Shown piece by piece: positions 10,043-23,712 of a stretch of DNA of 64,000 nt. Each line of letters opens with the position of its first letter. Position 1 is the stretch's first letter. The DNA lies in the NCBI GenBank assembly GCA_002339675.1, contig DDKB01000023.1, forward strand, positions 248,001 to 312,000, given 5' to 3'. The notes beneath the pieces were generated by a model, which worked only from the letters and a program-made list of their open reading frames with translations, searched no databases and was not told the DNA's origin. The DNA comes from Stutzerimonas stutzeri (GTDB taxonomy: Bacteria; Pseudomonadota; Gammaproteobacteria; Pseudomonadales; Pseudomonadaceae). A program made the translations under genes and the position numbers.

Positions 10043-11731
10043 TCAGGCCTGGTCGCGCAGTTCCCGGCGAAGGATCTTGCCCACCGGGGTCATCGGCAGC
10101 GCATCGCGGAACACATAGTGGCGCGGCACCTTGTAGCCGGTGAAGTTGTCGCGGCAATAGGCCTGCAACGCCTCGGTGGTCAGGCTGGGATCGCTGCGCA
10201 CGACGAACAGCTTTACCGCTTCCCCGGATTTTTCGTCCGGCACGCCGATGGCGGCGCAAGCGGCGACCTTCGGATGGGCCATGACCACGTCCTCGATCTC
10301 GTTCGGGTACACATTGAAGCCGGAGACGATGATCATGTCCTTTTTGCGGTCGACGATGCGCACGAAGCCGTCCGGATCGATCACGGCGATGTCGCCGGTC
10401 TTGAGCCAGCCTTCATCATCAAGCACCTCGGCGGTCGCCTCCGGCCGGTGCCAGTAGCCCTTCATGACCTGGGGACCCTTGACGCACAGCTCGCCGCGTT
10501 CGCCCAACGGCAGCTCGCGGCCTTCGTCATCGACGACCTTGAGCGTGGTGCCCGGCACCGGCAGGCCGACCGTGCCGAGGCGTGACTTGTCGCCATGCGG
10601 GTTGGCGCAGACCACCGGCGAGGTTTCGGTCAGCCCGTAGCCCTCGGTGACGGTCACCCCGGTCATGCCCTTCCAGCGCTCGGCCACCGCCGAAACCAGC
10701 GCGGTGCCGCCGGAATTGGTGCCCTTGAGCGCCGAGAAATCGATTTTCTTGAAATCCGGGTGCGCCATCAGTGCGACGAACAGGGTGTTCAGGCCAAGGA
10801 AGCCGGTGAACCGCCAGTGCTGCAATTCCTTGACGAAGCCGTCGATGTCGCGCGGATTGGTGATCAGCACGTTGTGGTTGCCGGTCACCATCATGCACAT
10901 GCAGTTCACGGTGAAGGCGTAGATGTGGTACAGCGGCAGAGGCGCGATGATGATTTCCTGCCCCTCGCGAATGATCGGCTGCCCCTGCTCGTCGCGCTGC
11001 AGCATATTGGCGCGCACCTGCTGCATGTTGGCCACCAGGTTGCCATGGGTCAGCATGGCGCCCTTGGCCACGCCGGTGGTGCCGCCGGTGTATTGCAGCA
11101 CCGCGACGTCATCAAGACTGAGGGACGCGGGCTTGAGGCTGTAGCGCCCACCGTCGCGCACCACCTGCTTGAACGACACCGCCTGCGGCAGCCGGTACGC
11201 CGGAACCATTTTCTTCACATGGCGTACGGCCGCATTGACCAGCAGTCCCTTGAGCGAGGGCAGCATGTCGCCGATCTGCGCCTCGATCAGCACCTCGATG
11301 TGAGTCTCGGGCAGTACCTCCTGCACCAGATTGCCGAAGGTGTTGAGGTAGACCAGCGCCCGTGCGCCGGAATCCTTGAACTGGTGACGCATCTCGCGGG
11401 CCGTGTACAGCGGATTGGTGTTGACCACGATCAGCCCCGCACGCAGCGCGCCAAACACGGCGATCGGGTACTGCAGCAGGTTGGGCATCTGCACCGCGAT
11501 ACGATCGCCCGGTTGCAGATCGGTATGGTTTTGCAGCCAGGCCGCGAAAGCACCGGAATGGCGATCGAGGTCGGCGTAGCTCAGGGTTACCCCCATGTTG
11601 CTGAATGCCGGCCGGTTCGCGTGGGTCTTGCAAGAGCGATCGAACACTTCCACCACCGAGCGGAAGCCGCCCATGTCCACGTCGTTGGGCACACCGGCGG
11701 GACGCTTGTCGTTCCAGAAGTCAGGTTGCAT
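10043..11731 (-). CDS. fadD2: long-chain fatty acid-CoA ligase FadD2
   Basis: Second acyl-CoA synthetase of the pair, also 562 residues, clearly paralogous to the downstream gene (shared blocks such as LQPGDRIAVQ, GLIVVNTNPLYTAREM and YTGGTTGVAKGAMLTHGN). The N-terminus MQPDFWNDKRPAGVPN matches the FadD2 branch. Like FadD1 it carries the TGD and DRKKD substrate/adenylate motifs. GAGG lies upstream of the ATG. The gene is divergent from the MaoC hydratase at 12007, placing both ends of fatty-acid handling around one 275-bp promoter region. In P. aeruginosa the FadD paralogues differ in chain-length preference; that cannot be judged here. Confidence 0.92.
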   Translation of the reverse strand: MQPDFWNDKRPAGVPNDVDMGGFRSVVEVFDRSCKTHANRPAFSNMGVTLSYADLDRHSGAFAAWLQNHTDLQPGDRIAVQMPNLLQYPIAVFGALRAGLIVVNTNPLYTAREMRHQFKDSGARALVYLNTFGNLVQEVLPETHIEVLIEAQIGDMLPSLKGLLVNAAVRHVKKMVPAYRLPQAVSFKQVVRDGGRYSLKPASLSLDDVAVLQYTGGTTGVAKGAMLTHGNLVANMQQVRANMLQRDEQGQPIIREGQEIIIAPLPLYHIYAFTVNCMCMMVTGNHNVLITNPRDIDGFVKELQHWRFTGFLGLNTLFVALMAHPDFKKIDFSALKGTNSGGTALVSAVAERWKGMTGVTVTEGYGLTETSPVVCANPHGDKSRLGTVGLPVPGTTLKVVDDEGRELPLGERGELCVKGPQVMKGYWHRPEATAEVLDDEGWLKTGDIAVIDPDGFVRIVDRKKDMIIVSGFNVYPNEIEDVVMAHPKVAACAAIGVPDEKSGEAVKLFVVRSDPSLTTEALQAYCRDNFTGYKVPRHYVFRDALPMTPVGKILRRELRDQA

Positions 11732-12006
11732 TGTTATTGGCCTCTTTACCTGAGAGTGTCTGGCCCACTCACGGCGGGCTGTGGCGAACTTAACAGCTCC
11801 GCATCGCCACGCAACAGCGCGACGGCATCAATCAGCGACGTGAATCTCCGCCCCAAGGCGACGAACCCGGAACCCGTCGGGGACAAGCGCCCCATCGCCC
11901 TCTAGAATGCAGCCCACCGACGCCCCCTGTGTGCGCCGCAGCGCCGGGCTCACGCCGCGCTGGGGCGCCGGCGCCTTCGTTCGATTCCGCAACCAGAGGT
12001 CCATGC

Positions 12007-12477
12007 ATGAGCACCCTTAGCAACACGCCCTACTCCGAGCTGGAAGTCGGCCAAAAGGCCACGTACAGCAGGACGGTAGAGGAGCGCGACATCCAGCTGT
12101 TCGCCGCCATGTCCGGCGATCACAACCCGGTGCACCTGGATGCCGAGTTCGCCGCGACGACCATGTTCCGCGAGCGCATCGCCCACGGCATGTTCAGCGG
12201 CGCCCTGATCAGCGCCGCTGTCGCCTGCGAGCTGCCGGGACCGGGCACCATCTACCTCGGTCAGACCATGCGCTTCGCCCTGCCGGTCAAGCTGGGGGAC
12301 ACGCTTACCGTGCGCCTGGAGATTCTCGAGAAATTGCCGAAATTTCGCGTGCGCATCGCCACGCAGGTGTTCAACCAGCGCGACGAAATGGTGGTAGACG
12401 GAGAAGCCGAGATCCTTGCCCCTCGCAAGGCACAGACCGTCGAAATCAAGTCCCCGCCGGTGGTCAGCATCGGCTGA
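12007..12477 (+). CDS. phaJ: MaoC-family (R)-specific enoyl-CoA hydratase
   Basis: A 156-residue hot-dog-fold hydratase expected to convert trans-2-enoyl-CoA to (R)-3-hydroxyacyl-CoA, linking beta-oxidation to polyhydroxyalkanoate precursors. The hydratase-2 motif is plain: LFAAMSGDHNPVHLD, with catalytic Asp38 and His43. The start at 12007 (MSTLSNTPYSEL) is preferred over the longer open frame because AGAGG lies upstream and family members begin here. It is transcribed away from fadD2. The phaJ name is a family-level call; no PHA synthase is in the window. Confidence 0.82.
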   Translation: MSTLSNTPYSELEVGQKATYSRTVEERDIQLFAAMSGDHNPVHLDAEFAATTMFRERIAHGMFSGALISAAVACELPGPGTIYLGQTMRFALPVKLGDTLTVRLEILEKLPKFRVRIATQVFNQRDEMVVDGEAEILAPRKAQTVEIKSPPVVSIG

Positions 12478-12584
12478 CTCCATGCCTGACAGCGACGGGC
12501 TCCGCCGGCCCGGCCGCCCGGTGGCCCAGGCCGGCGAGGCACAGCCGTCAACATCAGCGTTGGACGGCGGCCTTTTTCCAGCGC

Positions 12585-12609
12585 AAAAAAAAGGGCGACT
12601 AAGTCGCCC
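12585..12609 (-). terminator. Rho-independent terminator of the ccoM-like gene
   Basis: GGGCGAC at 12593-12599, loop TAA, then GTCGCCC at 12603-12609. The plus strand has eight A residues (12585-12592) before it, so transcription on the minus strand reads hairpin then U8. It lies 33 bp after the stop of the 36-residue gene. Confidence 0.85.
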
Positions 12610-12641
12610 AAATGCCTTGCGTGCTCTGTATGCCGGAGGGA

Positions 12642-12752
12642 TCAGCGCTTCTTGTGCGAATCCCGCCAGATGAAAAATCCGAAACCGCCGAGGAAGGCGA
12701 CCATCAGGCCGACCGTGACCACCCCTGCGAGCACCACATTATCGACGAACAT
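12642..12752 (-). CDS. ccoM: CcoM-like small membrane subunit of cbb3 cytochrome oxidase
   Basis: A 36-residue protein: MFVDNVVLAG at the start, one transmembrane helix (about residues 6-28, ending GFGFFIW) and a basic tail RDSHKKR. This matches what is known of CcoM, the single-helix subunit found with cbb3 oxidase in P. stutzeri, in size, topology and lone chromosomal position. The gene is real: GGAGG lies upstream of the ATG, a strong terminator follows, and an ANR/FNR-type box sits at the right distance from a -10 element. Low-oxygen control fits a high-affinity oxidase part. The CcoM name comes from memory of the family, without alignment; it could be another small respiratory protein. 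Confidence 0.7.
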   Translation of the reverse strand: MFVDNVVLAGVVTVGLMVAFLGGFGFFIWRDSHKKR

Positions 12753-12792
12753 GATTTTCTGCCTCCAAGCCGTTGTGCTGTCTGATGGCTGT

Positions 12793-12833
12793 ACGTTACC
12801 CGGCTGCGCGGTTTAAAAATTGATCGATGTCAA
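12793..12833 (-). promoter_or_regulatory. ANR/FNR-type box and -10 element for the ccoM-like gene
   Basis: On the minus strand TTGACATCGATCAA (12833 to 12820) matches the ANR/FNR pattern TTGAY-N4-RTCAA. TAACGT at 12798-12793 falls where a -10 box belongs if the site is centred at -41.5, which puts the start of transcription near 12785. A second, weaker match, CTGATCCAGATCAA, is at 12870-12883. Confidence 0.75.
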
Positions 12834-12972
12834 TGGTCGCAAGACCGGTAAAACCGGGCGTCGCCTTAGCTGATCCAGATCAAGAAAACAGGGGTGTGGC
12901 GACGGGTGTCGGCCGGTTGCGGCTTGTCGGGCCGCAAGCGACCGGGAAGGAGGCGTGGCGATGGGCGGGACG

Positions 12973-13134
12973 TCAGCGCTTTTTCGGCTTGTTCTTGGAC
13001 TTCTTTTTCGGTTTGGCCAGAGGAAGGGCCTCCTCGAATGCCTGGCGCATCTCGGCCAGGCGTTTTTCCTTGATGTCGTGGATGCGCTTTTCACGTTCGG
13101 CGCTGAAGTCGATCAGGTTGACGTCATTGCTCAT
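12973..13134 (-). CDS. small lysine-rich protein of unknown function
   Basis: 52 residues starting MSNDVNLIDFSAERE and ending in a Lys/Pro-rich tail (PKKKSKNKPKKR), with a charged helical centre (REKRIHDIKEKRLAEMRQAFEE). Its ATG overlaps the TGA of the AlkB-like gene as ATGA, so translation is probably coupled. The basic tail suggests nucleic-acid or ribosome binding, but that is inference. I do not recognise a named family. Confidence 0.75.
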   Translation of the reverse strand: MSNDVNLIDFSAEREKRIHDIKEKRLAEMRQAFEEALPLAKPKKKSKNKPKKR

Positions 13135-13742
13135 GGGGACGGGCTCACGATCAGTTGGCGAAAGGTCAGGTTCAGACGCGGCTCGGTTACCCGGCGCGTC
13201 CGCGCGATCTGGTGCTGCCAATGATGCTGCGTCGGGCCGCGCATGACCAGCAATGCGCCGTGCTCGAGCGCCAGCGAATGCTCGATCCGGCTGCTTCCCT
13301 TACGGCGGAAGTCGAAACGCCGGGTCGCTCCCAGGTTCAGCGAGACCACCAGCGGTTCGGGCCCCAGCTCCGGCTCGTCGTCGCTGTGCCAGCCCATGGC
13401 GTCCTGACCGTGGCGGTAGCGATTGAGCAACACACCATTTAAGGAGGCGCCGACCTGCGCCTCGACTCGCTCGCGTATCGTGGCAAGCAGAGGCGTCCAG
13501 GGCAGAGGCTCATGCAGCAGGCCGGAATAGCGATACAGCGCGCCCGGATCGCCGTACCAGGCCACCTGCCTCGGCACGGCGACCTCCCGCCCATACAGCC
13601 TGATACGCGGCTGCGTCCAGGGAGTTTCGCCGGTCAGGCCAACCAGCCACTGGTCGGCGAGCGCGGCGTCGACCCATTGCGGCCAGCAGGTCAGGTCCGC
13701 CTGCGGCAGATCGATCGTGACCGGGGCGCAACGGGAAGCCAT
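13131..13742 (-). CDS. AlkB-like 2-oxoglutarate/Fe(II) dioxygenase
   Basis: 203 residues, the size of bacterial AlkB-type enzymes that remove alkyl groups from DNA or RNA bases oxidatively. Iron ligands are visible as H119-x-D121 in GWHSDDEPELG and H177 in HHWQHQI. The 2-oxoglutarate-binding arginines are in the PRLNLTFR block near residues 188-195. The sequence fits the group often labelled alpha-ketoglutarate-dependent dioxygenase AlkB rather than the Ada-operon AlkB, so the physiological substrate is uncertain. It is the middle gene of three with one- to four-base overlaps, divergent from rapA. Confidence 0.87.
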   Translation of the reverse strand: MASRCAPVTIDLPQADLTCWPQWVDAALADQWLVGLTGETPWTQPRIRLYGREVAVPRQVAWYGDPGALYRYSGLLHEPLPWTPLLATIRERVEAQVGASLNGVLLNRYRHGQDAMGWHSDDEPELGPEPLVVSLNLGATRRFDFRRKGSSRIEHSLALEHGALLVMRGPTQHHWQHQIARTRRVTEPRLNLTFRQLIVSPSP

Positions 13743-14038
13743 CAGACTTCGACGTCCACCCAGAGGCCTTGACGCGGGAGTTCCTCGAGCGCGTCCCGAT
13801 CCGCTTCGGCGGTTTCACCCTCGGCCAGCTCCTGCGCGGTGTAGCCACGGCGCCGGCGCCGGCGCTGCTCGTCGCGCAGCATCTGCTCAGCCTCCTGCGG
13901 ATGACGGCGATCAAGGGCCACCGAGCTTTCATTGGCGCTCGGCTGGACCGGCGCCACCGGGGCGATCTCGGGCCTGGGCTTGACCGCGTCCTGTTGCGCC
14001 GTGACCGGGACGGTACCGGGTGGAATGATTGGCAGCAT
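13742..14038 (-). CDS. conserved hypothetical protein upstream of alkB-like gene
   Basis: 98 residues: a Pro/Val-rich first half (MLPIIPPGTVPVT, then PRPEIAPVAPVQ), an Arg-rich patch (RDEQRRRRRRGY) and an acidic end. No membrane segment or signal peptide. The ATG at 14038 is chosen over longer frames, whose extra residues are Arg-rich and look non-coding. Its TGA shares a base with the ATG of the AlkB-like gene. The first gene of a three-gene unit; function unknown. Confidence 0.7.
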   Translation of the reverse strand: MLPIIPPGTVPVTAQQDAVKPRPEIAPVAPVQPSANESSVALDRRHPQEAEQMLRDEQRRRRRRGYTAQELAEGETAEADRDALEELPRQGLWVDVEV

Positions 14039-14307
14039 CTGGGTTCTCCCGTGGCGGCGCCGCGGCCGGCGTGGCACCTTCGCAGCCAGCCGCCGGCACG
14101 GCCTTTGGCCTGCGGTGGCTACGCGGTCATGCCGGTTGATCGGCGGCTCTGCCGAGAACTTTATCAGCAACGCTACACTGCCAGGGGCGTCCCGAATGAC
14201 AGCTGCGCGACGGCAGCGGTGGCCATCTCGATCGCGCCGCTTCTGTCGTCGCTCTGACGGCAGTGTTCCGTTAACATAGCGGGCTTTTTCACAGCGGGAG
14301 GCAGGGC

Positions 14308-17157
14308 ATGGCGCAGCAGTATCTACCGGGGCAACGCTGGATCAGCGACAGCGAAGCGGAACTCGGGCTGGGAACCATCCTCATGCAGGACGGCCGCATG
14401 CTCACCGTGCTCTACCCCGCGACGGGCGAAACCCGCCAGTACGCCGCCCGCAGCGCTCCGCTGACCCGCGTGCGCTTCGTCCCCGGCGACGAGGTCACGC
14501 ACTTCGAAGGCTGGAAGATGACCGTGCGCGAAGTCGACGATGTCGACGGCCTGTTGGTCTATCACGGCCTGACTGCGCAGAGCGAAGCCCGCACCCTGCC
14601 GGAAACCCAGCTGTCGAACTTCATCCAGTTCCGCCTCGCCAGTGACCGCTTGTTCGCCGGCCAGATCGACCCGCTGAACTGGTTCAAGCTGCGCTACCAC
14701 ACGCTGGAAAACCAGAGCAAACAGCTGACCTCCTCCCTGTGGGGGCTGGGCGGCGTACGTGCGCAACCCATCGCGCACCAGCTGCATATCGCCCGTGAGG
14801 TCGCCGACCGCATCGCCCCGCGTGTGTTGCTCGCCGACGAAGTGGGCCTGGGCAAGACCATCGAAGCCGGCATGGTGATTCATCGCCAGCTGCTCTCCGG
14901 GCGCGCCAAGCGCGTGCTGATCCTGGTGCCGGAAAACCTTCAGCACCAGTGGCTGGTGGAAATGCGCCGGCGCTTCAACCTGCAGGTCGCGCTGTTCGAC
15001 GACGAGCGTTTCATCGAAAGCGATGCCAGCAACCCCTTCGAAGACACCCAGCTGGCCTTGGTTTCGCTGGACTGGCTGAAGGATGACGAGCGCGCCCAGG
15101 ACGCCGCCTTCGCCGCCGGTTGGGACCTGCTGGTGGTGGACGAAGCGCATCACCTGGTCTGGCACCCGGAAAACGCCAGCGCCGAATACAAGCTGGTCGA
15201 GCAACTGGCCGAAGTCACCCCCGGCGTCCTGCTGTTGACCGCTACCCCCGAACAGCTCGGCCAGGAAAGCCACTTCGCCCGCCTGCGCCTGCTCGACCCG
15301 AACCGCTTCCATGATCTGGAAGCCTTCCGCGCCGAGAGCGCCAGCTACCAACCGGTCGCCCGCGCGGTGCAGGAATTGCTCGACGAGGGTCGGCTGTCGC
15401 AGGAAGCACACCAGACCATCCATGACTTCCTCGGCGCCGAAGGCGAGGCCCTGCTCGCCGCAGCCACCGATGGCGACATCGAAGCCAGCAGCCGGCTGAT
15501 TCGCGAGTTGCTCGACCGTCATGGCACTGGCCGCCTGTTGTTCCGCAACACCCGCGCCGCCGTGCGGGGTTTCCCGGAGCGCCAGCTGCATCCGTATCCG
15601 CTGCCCTGCCCTGCCGAGTATCTGGAACTACCGCTGGGCGACCATGCCGAGCTGTATCCGGAAGTCAGCTTCCAGAGCCAGCAGGAAGAGCCGGATGCGC
15701 AGAACCGCTGGTGGAGTTTCGATCCACGTGTCGAGTGGCTGATCGACACGCTGAAGATGCTGAAGAAGTACAAGGTGCTGGTCATCTGCGCCCACGCCGA
15801 GACCGCGCTGGATCTGGAAGACGCGCTGCGCGTGCGCTCCGGCATCCCAGCCACCGTGTTCCATGAAGGCATGAGCATTCTCGAGCGGGACCGCGCGGCC
15901 GCCTACTTTGCCGATGAAGAGTTCGGCGCGCAGGTGCTGATCTGCTCCGAGATCGGCAGTGAGGGCCGTAACTTCCAGTTCGCGCATCACCTGGTGCTGT
16001 TCGATCTGCCGTCGCACCCCGACCTGCTGGAGCAGCGCATCGGCCGCCTCGACCGGATCGGTCAGGCCCACGTCATCCAGCTGCATGTGCCCTATCTGGA
16101 AACCAGCCCGCAGGAACGTCTGTTCAAGTGGTACCACGAGGCGCTGAATGCCTTCCTCAACACCTGCCCGACCGGTAACGCCCTGCAGCATCAGTTCGGC
16201 CCGCGCCTGCTGAACCAGCTGGAGGAAGGCGACGACGACGCGTTCCAGAAGCTCATTGAAGAGGCCCGCGCCGAGCGCGAGCGCCTGGAAGCCGACCTGC
16301 ATGCCGGCCGCGACCGTCTGCTGGAGCTCAACTCCGGCGGCGGCGAACAGGGCAAGGCACTGGTCGAAGCGATCGAAGAGCAGGACGACCAATTTGCGCT
16401 GCCGATCTACATGGAAGAGCTGTTCGACGCCTTTGGCATCGACAGCGAGGATCATTCCGAGAACGCACTGATCCTGCGCCCCAGCGAAAAGATGCTCGAC
16501 GCCAGCTTCCCGCTCGGTGACGACGAAGCGGTGACGATCACCTACGACCGCGAACAGGCCCTGGCCCGCGAAGACATGCAGTTCCTCACCTGGGAACACC
16601 CCATGGTGCAGGGCGGCATGGACCTGGTGCTGTCCGGCTCCATGGGCAACACCGCCGTGGCGCTGATCAAGAACAAGGCGCTCAAGCCCGGCACCGTCTT
16701 GCTCGAACTGCTCTATGTCAGCGAGGTGGTGGCGCCGCGTGCCCTGCAGCTCAACCGTTTCCTGCCTCCCCTGGCGCTGCGCTGCCTACTGGATTCGAAC
16801 GGCAACGACCTGGCAGCCAAGGTGGCGTTCGAGACGCTCACCGATCAATTGGAAAGCGTTCCGCGCGCCAGTGCGAACAAATTCGTCCAGGCCCAGCGCG
16901 ATGTGCTGGCCAAGCAGATCGCCGACGCCGAAGCCAAGGTTACCCCTCGCCACACCGAGCGCGTAGCAGAAGCGCAGCGCAAACTGAAGGCGAGCCTCGA
17001 CGAAGAGCTGGCGCGACTGACCGCCCTTCAGGCGGTCAACCCGAGCGTGCGCGACAGCGAGATCGAAGCCGTGCGCAAGCAGCGTGAAGAAGGTCTGGCG
17101 ATGCTGGAGAAGGCCGGTCTGCGCCTGGAGGCGATCCGCGTCTTGGTCGCCGGCTGA
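14308..17157 (+). CDS. rapA: RNA polymerase-associated ATPase RapA
   Basis: Swi2/Snf2-family ATPase of 949 residues that binds core RNA polymerase and promotes its recycling. N-terminal Tudor-like region (PGQRWISDSEAELGLG), Walker A in ADEVGLGKTIEAGMV near residue 175, DEAH box in VVDEAHHL near residue 277, helicase motifs V-VI in GSEGRNFQFAHH and LEQRIGRLDRIGQ, and the long C-terminal RapA domain with a coiled coil (EAQRKLKASLDEELARL-type). Full length for the family, and intact. It is followed by a strong terminator. Confidence 0.96.
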   Translation: MAQQYLPGQRWISDSEAELGLGTILMQDGRMLTVLYPATGETRQYAARSAPLTRVRFVPGDEVTHFEGWKMTVREVDDVDGLLVYHGLTAQSEARTLPETQLSNFIQFRLASDRLFAGQIDPLNWFKLRYHTLENQSKQLTSSLWGLGGVRAQPIAHQLHIAREVADRIAPRVLLADEVGLGKTIEAGMVIHRQLLSGRAKRVLILVPENLQHQWLVEMRRRFNLQVALFDDERFIESDASNPFEDTQLALVSLDWLKDDERAQDAAFAAGWDLLVVDEAHHLVWHPENASAEYKLVEQLAEVTPGVLLLTATPEQLGQESHFARLRLLDPNRFHDLEAFRAESASYQPVARAVQELLDEGRLSQEAHQTIHDFLGAEGEALLAAATDGDIEASSRLIRELLDRHGTGRLLFRNTRAAVRGFPERQLHPYPLPCPAEYLELPLGDHAELYPEVSFQSQQEEPDAQNRWWSFDPRVEWLIDTLKMLKKYKVLVICAHAETALDLEDALRVRSGIPATVFHEGMSILERDRAAAYFADEEFGAQVLICSEIGSEGRNFQFAHHLVLFDLPSHPDLLEQRIGRLDRIGQAHVIQLHVPYLETSPQERLFKWYHEALNAFLNTCPTGNALQHQFGPRLLNQLEEGDDDAFQKLIEEARAERERLEADLHAGRDRLLELNSGGGEQGKALVEAIEEQDDQFALPIYMEELFDAFGIDSEDHSENALILRPSEKMLDASFPLGDDEAVTITYDREQALAREDMQFLTWEHPMVQGGMDLVLSGSMGNTAVALIKNKALKPGTVLLELLYVSEVVAPRALQLNRFLPPLALRCLLDSNGNDLAAKVAFETLTDQLESVPRASANKFVQAQRDVLAKQIADAEAKVTPRHTERVAEAQRKLKASLDEELARLTALQAVNPSVRDSEIEAVRKQREEGLAMLEKAGLRLEAIRVLVAG

Positions 17158-17174
17158 CGTTCACCCGCGTTACG

Positions 17175-17210
17175 AAAAGGCCGGCTGCGAGCGATTGCAG
17201 CCGGCCTTTT
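17175..17210 (+). terminator. Rho-independent terminator after rapA
   Basis: AAAAGGCCGGCTGC at 17175-17188 and GCAGCCGGCCTTTT at 17197-17210 form a 14-bp stem with an 8-base loop and a terminal T4, 18 bp past the rapA stop. The A-tract on the other side may let it work in both directions, also for the convergent lhr. Confidence 0.88.
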
Positions 17211-17332
17211 CATTTCTCTCAAGCAGACCCGCCACGTTCGGGGGATCGCGATAGGCGAGCGATCTGAATCGGCACTGATTGCCGCCGTAGGTTGCCTTTC
17301 ACTTCATCAGTAATAAAGCAGTACCGCAGCCC

Positions 17333-22387
<5,055 letters not shown>

Positions 22388-22520
22388 GGCCTGAATATGC
22401 TGCCGCGGCGGCGCATCTACAAGGCCGTCTCGCCACAGCCCGTCGCCTGCCAGCCAGGCGGGAGGAAACGGCGACGCCGCTTGGCGGTCCACTTGAGACA
22501 GCCCGTCGATGGAGAATCCC

Positions 22521-22832
22521 ATGAGCAACCAAGCCCTGAACCTGGACGAAGCGATGCAGCTCGTCTCTGAAGCCTTTCTGCCGTGCGGCTGCGTGACCAG
22601 CGCCAATCCGGACGAAGACAGCTTCGGCTTCACCGTGATGTCGGGCAGTGGCGCCGAGCTCCTGCGCGTGCCCAGCGTGTCGCGCGAGGAATATGCCAGT
22701 CCGCAGCGGCTGGGCAGCGTCATCGAGCAGGCAAGACTGGACGTGGAAGAGAAAGACCAGCGTCTCGAGCCCTGGACGATGCCCGCCATCACCGACGGCA
22801 CCGGCATTCCGGAAACCCCGCCGAACTACTGA
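22521..22832 (+). CDS. small conserved protein, DUF1652-like
   Basis: 103 residues starting MSNQALNLDEAMQLVSEAF; GGAG lies six bases before the ATG at 22521. The pattern (FLPCGC, NPD, a FTVMSGSG strand, VIEQARLDVEE helix) resembles the small DUF1652 proteins common in Pseudomonas, but this is by eye. No membrane segment. It is followed 23 bp later by an SDR gene, so the two may share an mRNA. Function unknown. Confidence 0.7.
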   Translation: MSNQALNLDEAMQLVSEAFLPCGCVTSANPDEDSFGFTVMSGSGAELLRVPSVSREEYASPQRLGSVIEQARLDVEEKDQRLEPWTMPAITDGTGIPETPPNY

Positions 22833-22855
22833 CCGCCCACGGCAGGAGCATGACC

Positions 22856-23551
22856 ATGAGCAATCCCGTCCTGCTGATCACGGGCGCCTCGTCGGGCATT
22901 GGCGCCGCCACCGCGCGGTTGGCTGCCGAGGCCGGCTACCGGATTGCCCTGGTCGCGCGCTCCGAAGACAAGCTGACCCGCTTGGTGACCGAGTTGGGCG
23001 GCCCGGAGCGCGCAATGGCCATCCGTTGCGACGTCAAGGCGTACGCCGAACAACAGGCCATGGTGCAGCGTGTGCTCGACCACTTCGGTCAGCTCGATGC
23101 GGTCTACGCCAATGCCGGCATGCCGGGCGGCGAAGGCGGCTTCAGTGGCGCCGACCCGGAGGTATGGCGCGAGATGCTGCTGACCAACGTCTACGGCGTC
23201 GGACTGACCCTGCGTTGCAGCCTCGCGGCGCTCAAGGCCAGCCGCGGCCATCTGCTGCTGACCGGCTCGGCCGCCGGCCGCTTCGTGATTCCGGGCTCCA
23301 TGTACAGCGCCAGCAAGTGGGCGGTGACCGGCATGGGCCTGAGCGCGCGCGAGGAGCTGCGCGGCAGCGGCGTGCGCGTCACGCTGATCGAACCGGGCAT
23401 GGTCGACACGCCGCTGTTCGACGAGCCGCCCCCCTATGCGCTGCATCCCGAGGACGTGGCGCGTGCGGTGGTCTTCGCGCTGTCGCAACCGCCGCGCGCC
23501 GACGTCAATGAAATCCTGATCCGGCCCACGCCGCCGCTGGCCTCGTCATGA
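22856..23551 (+). CDS. short-chain dehydrogenase/reductase (SDR)
   Basis: 231-residue classical SDR using NAD(P)H. Cofactor motif TGASSGIG near residue 10, NAG motif YANAG, catalytic Ser in LTGSAAG and the YSASK active site (Tyr-x3-Lys). ARSEDKL after the second strand, with Arg, favours NADP(H). The ATG at 22856 is chosen because AGGAG lies seven bases upstream; another ATG two codons earlier is too close to it. Substrate unknown. Confidence 0.9.
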   Translation: MSNPVLLITGASSGIGAATARLAAEAGYRIALVARSEDKLTRLVTELGGPERAMAIRCDVKAYAEQQAMVQRVLDHFGQLDAVYANAGMPGGEGGFSGADPEVWREMLLTNVYGVGLTLRCSLAALKASRGHLLLTGSAAGRFVIPGSMYSASKWAVTGMGLSAREELRGSGVRVTLIEPGMVDTPLFDEPPPYALHPEDVARAVVFALSQPPRADVNEILIRPTPPLASS

Positions 23552-23712
23552 TGCCGGCTCGCCTGCAGCGGCGGTGGCACGGCCAGGCCGCTACCCTGGC
23601 CGTCATCTGCCGGTCCGCTGCGGCCGAAACTTTTGCGCCGCGCTTCGGGTCGCTATAGAGGCGGGTCAGCGGGCGCGTCATGCAACCGCGAAGCGAACAA
23701 GGGGGAACGCCG

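Noticed and set aside
10595..11905. 436-codon open frame opposite fadD2
   Set aside because: Antisense shadow with His/Gln-rich composition.
11903..11908. TAGAAT as a -10 box for the MaoC gene
   Set aside because: No matching -35 at a proper distance, so evidence is too weak to list as a feature.
22388..22807. Upstream in-frame extension of lhr to 22807
   Set aside because: It overlaps another likely gene (22521-22832) on the opposite strand, and the encoded residues do not resemble Lhr.
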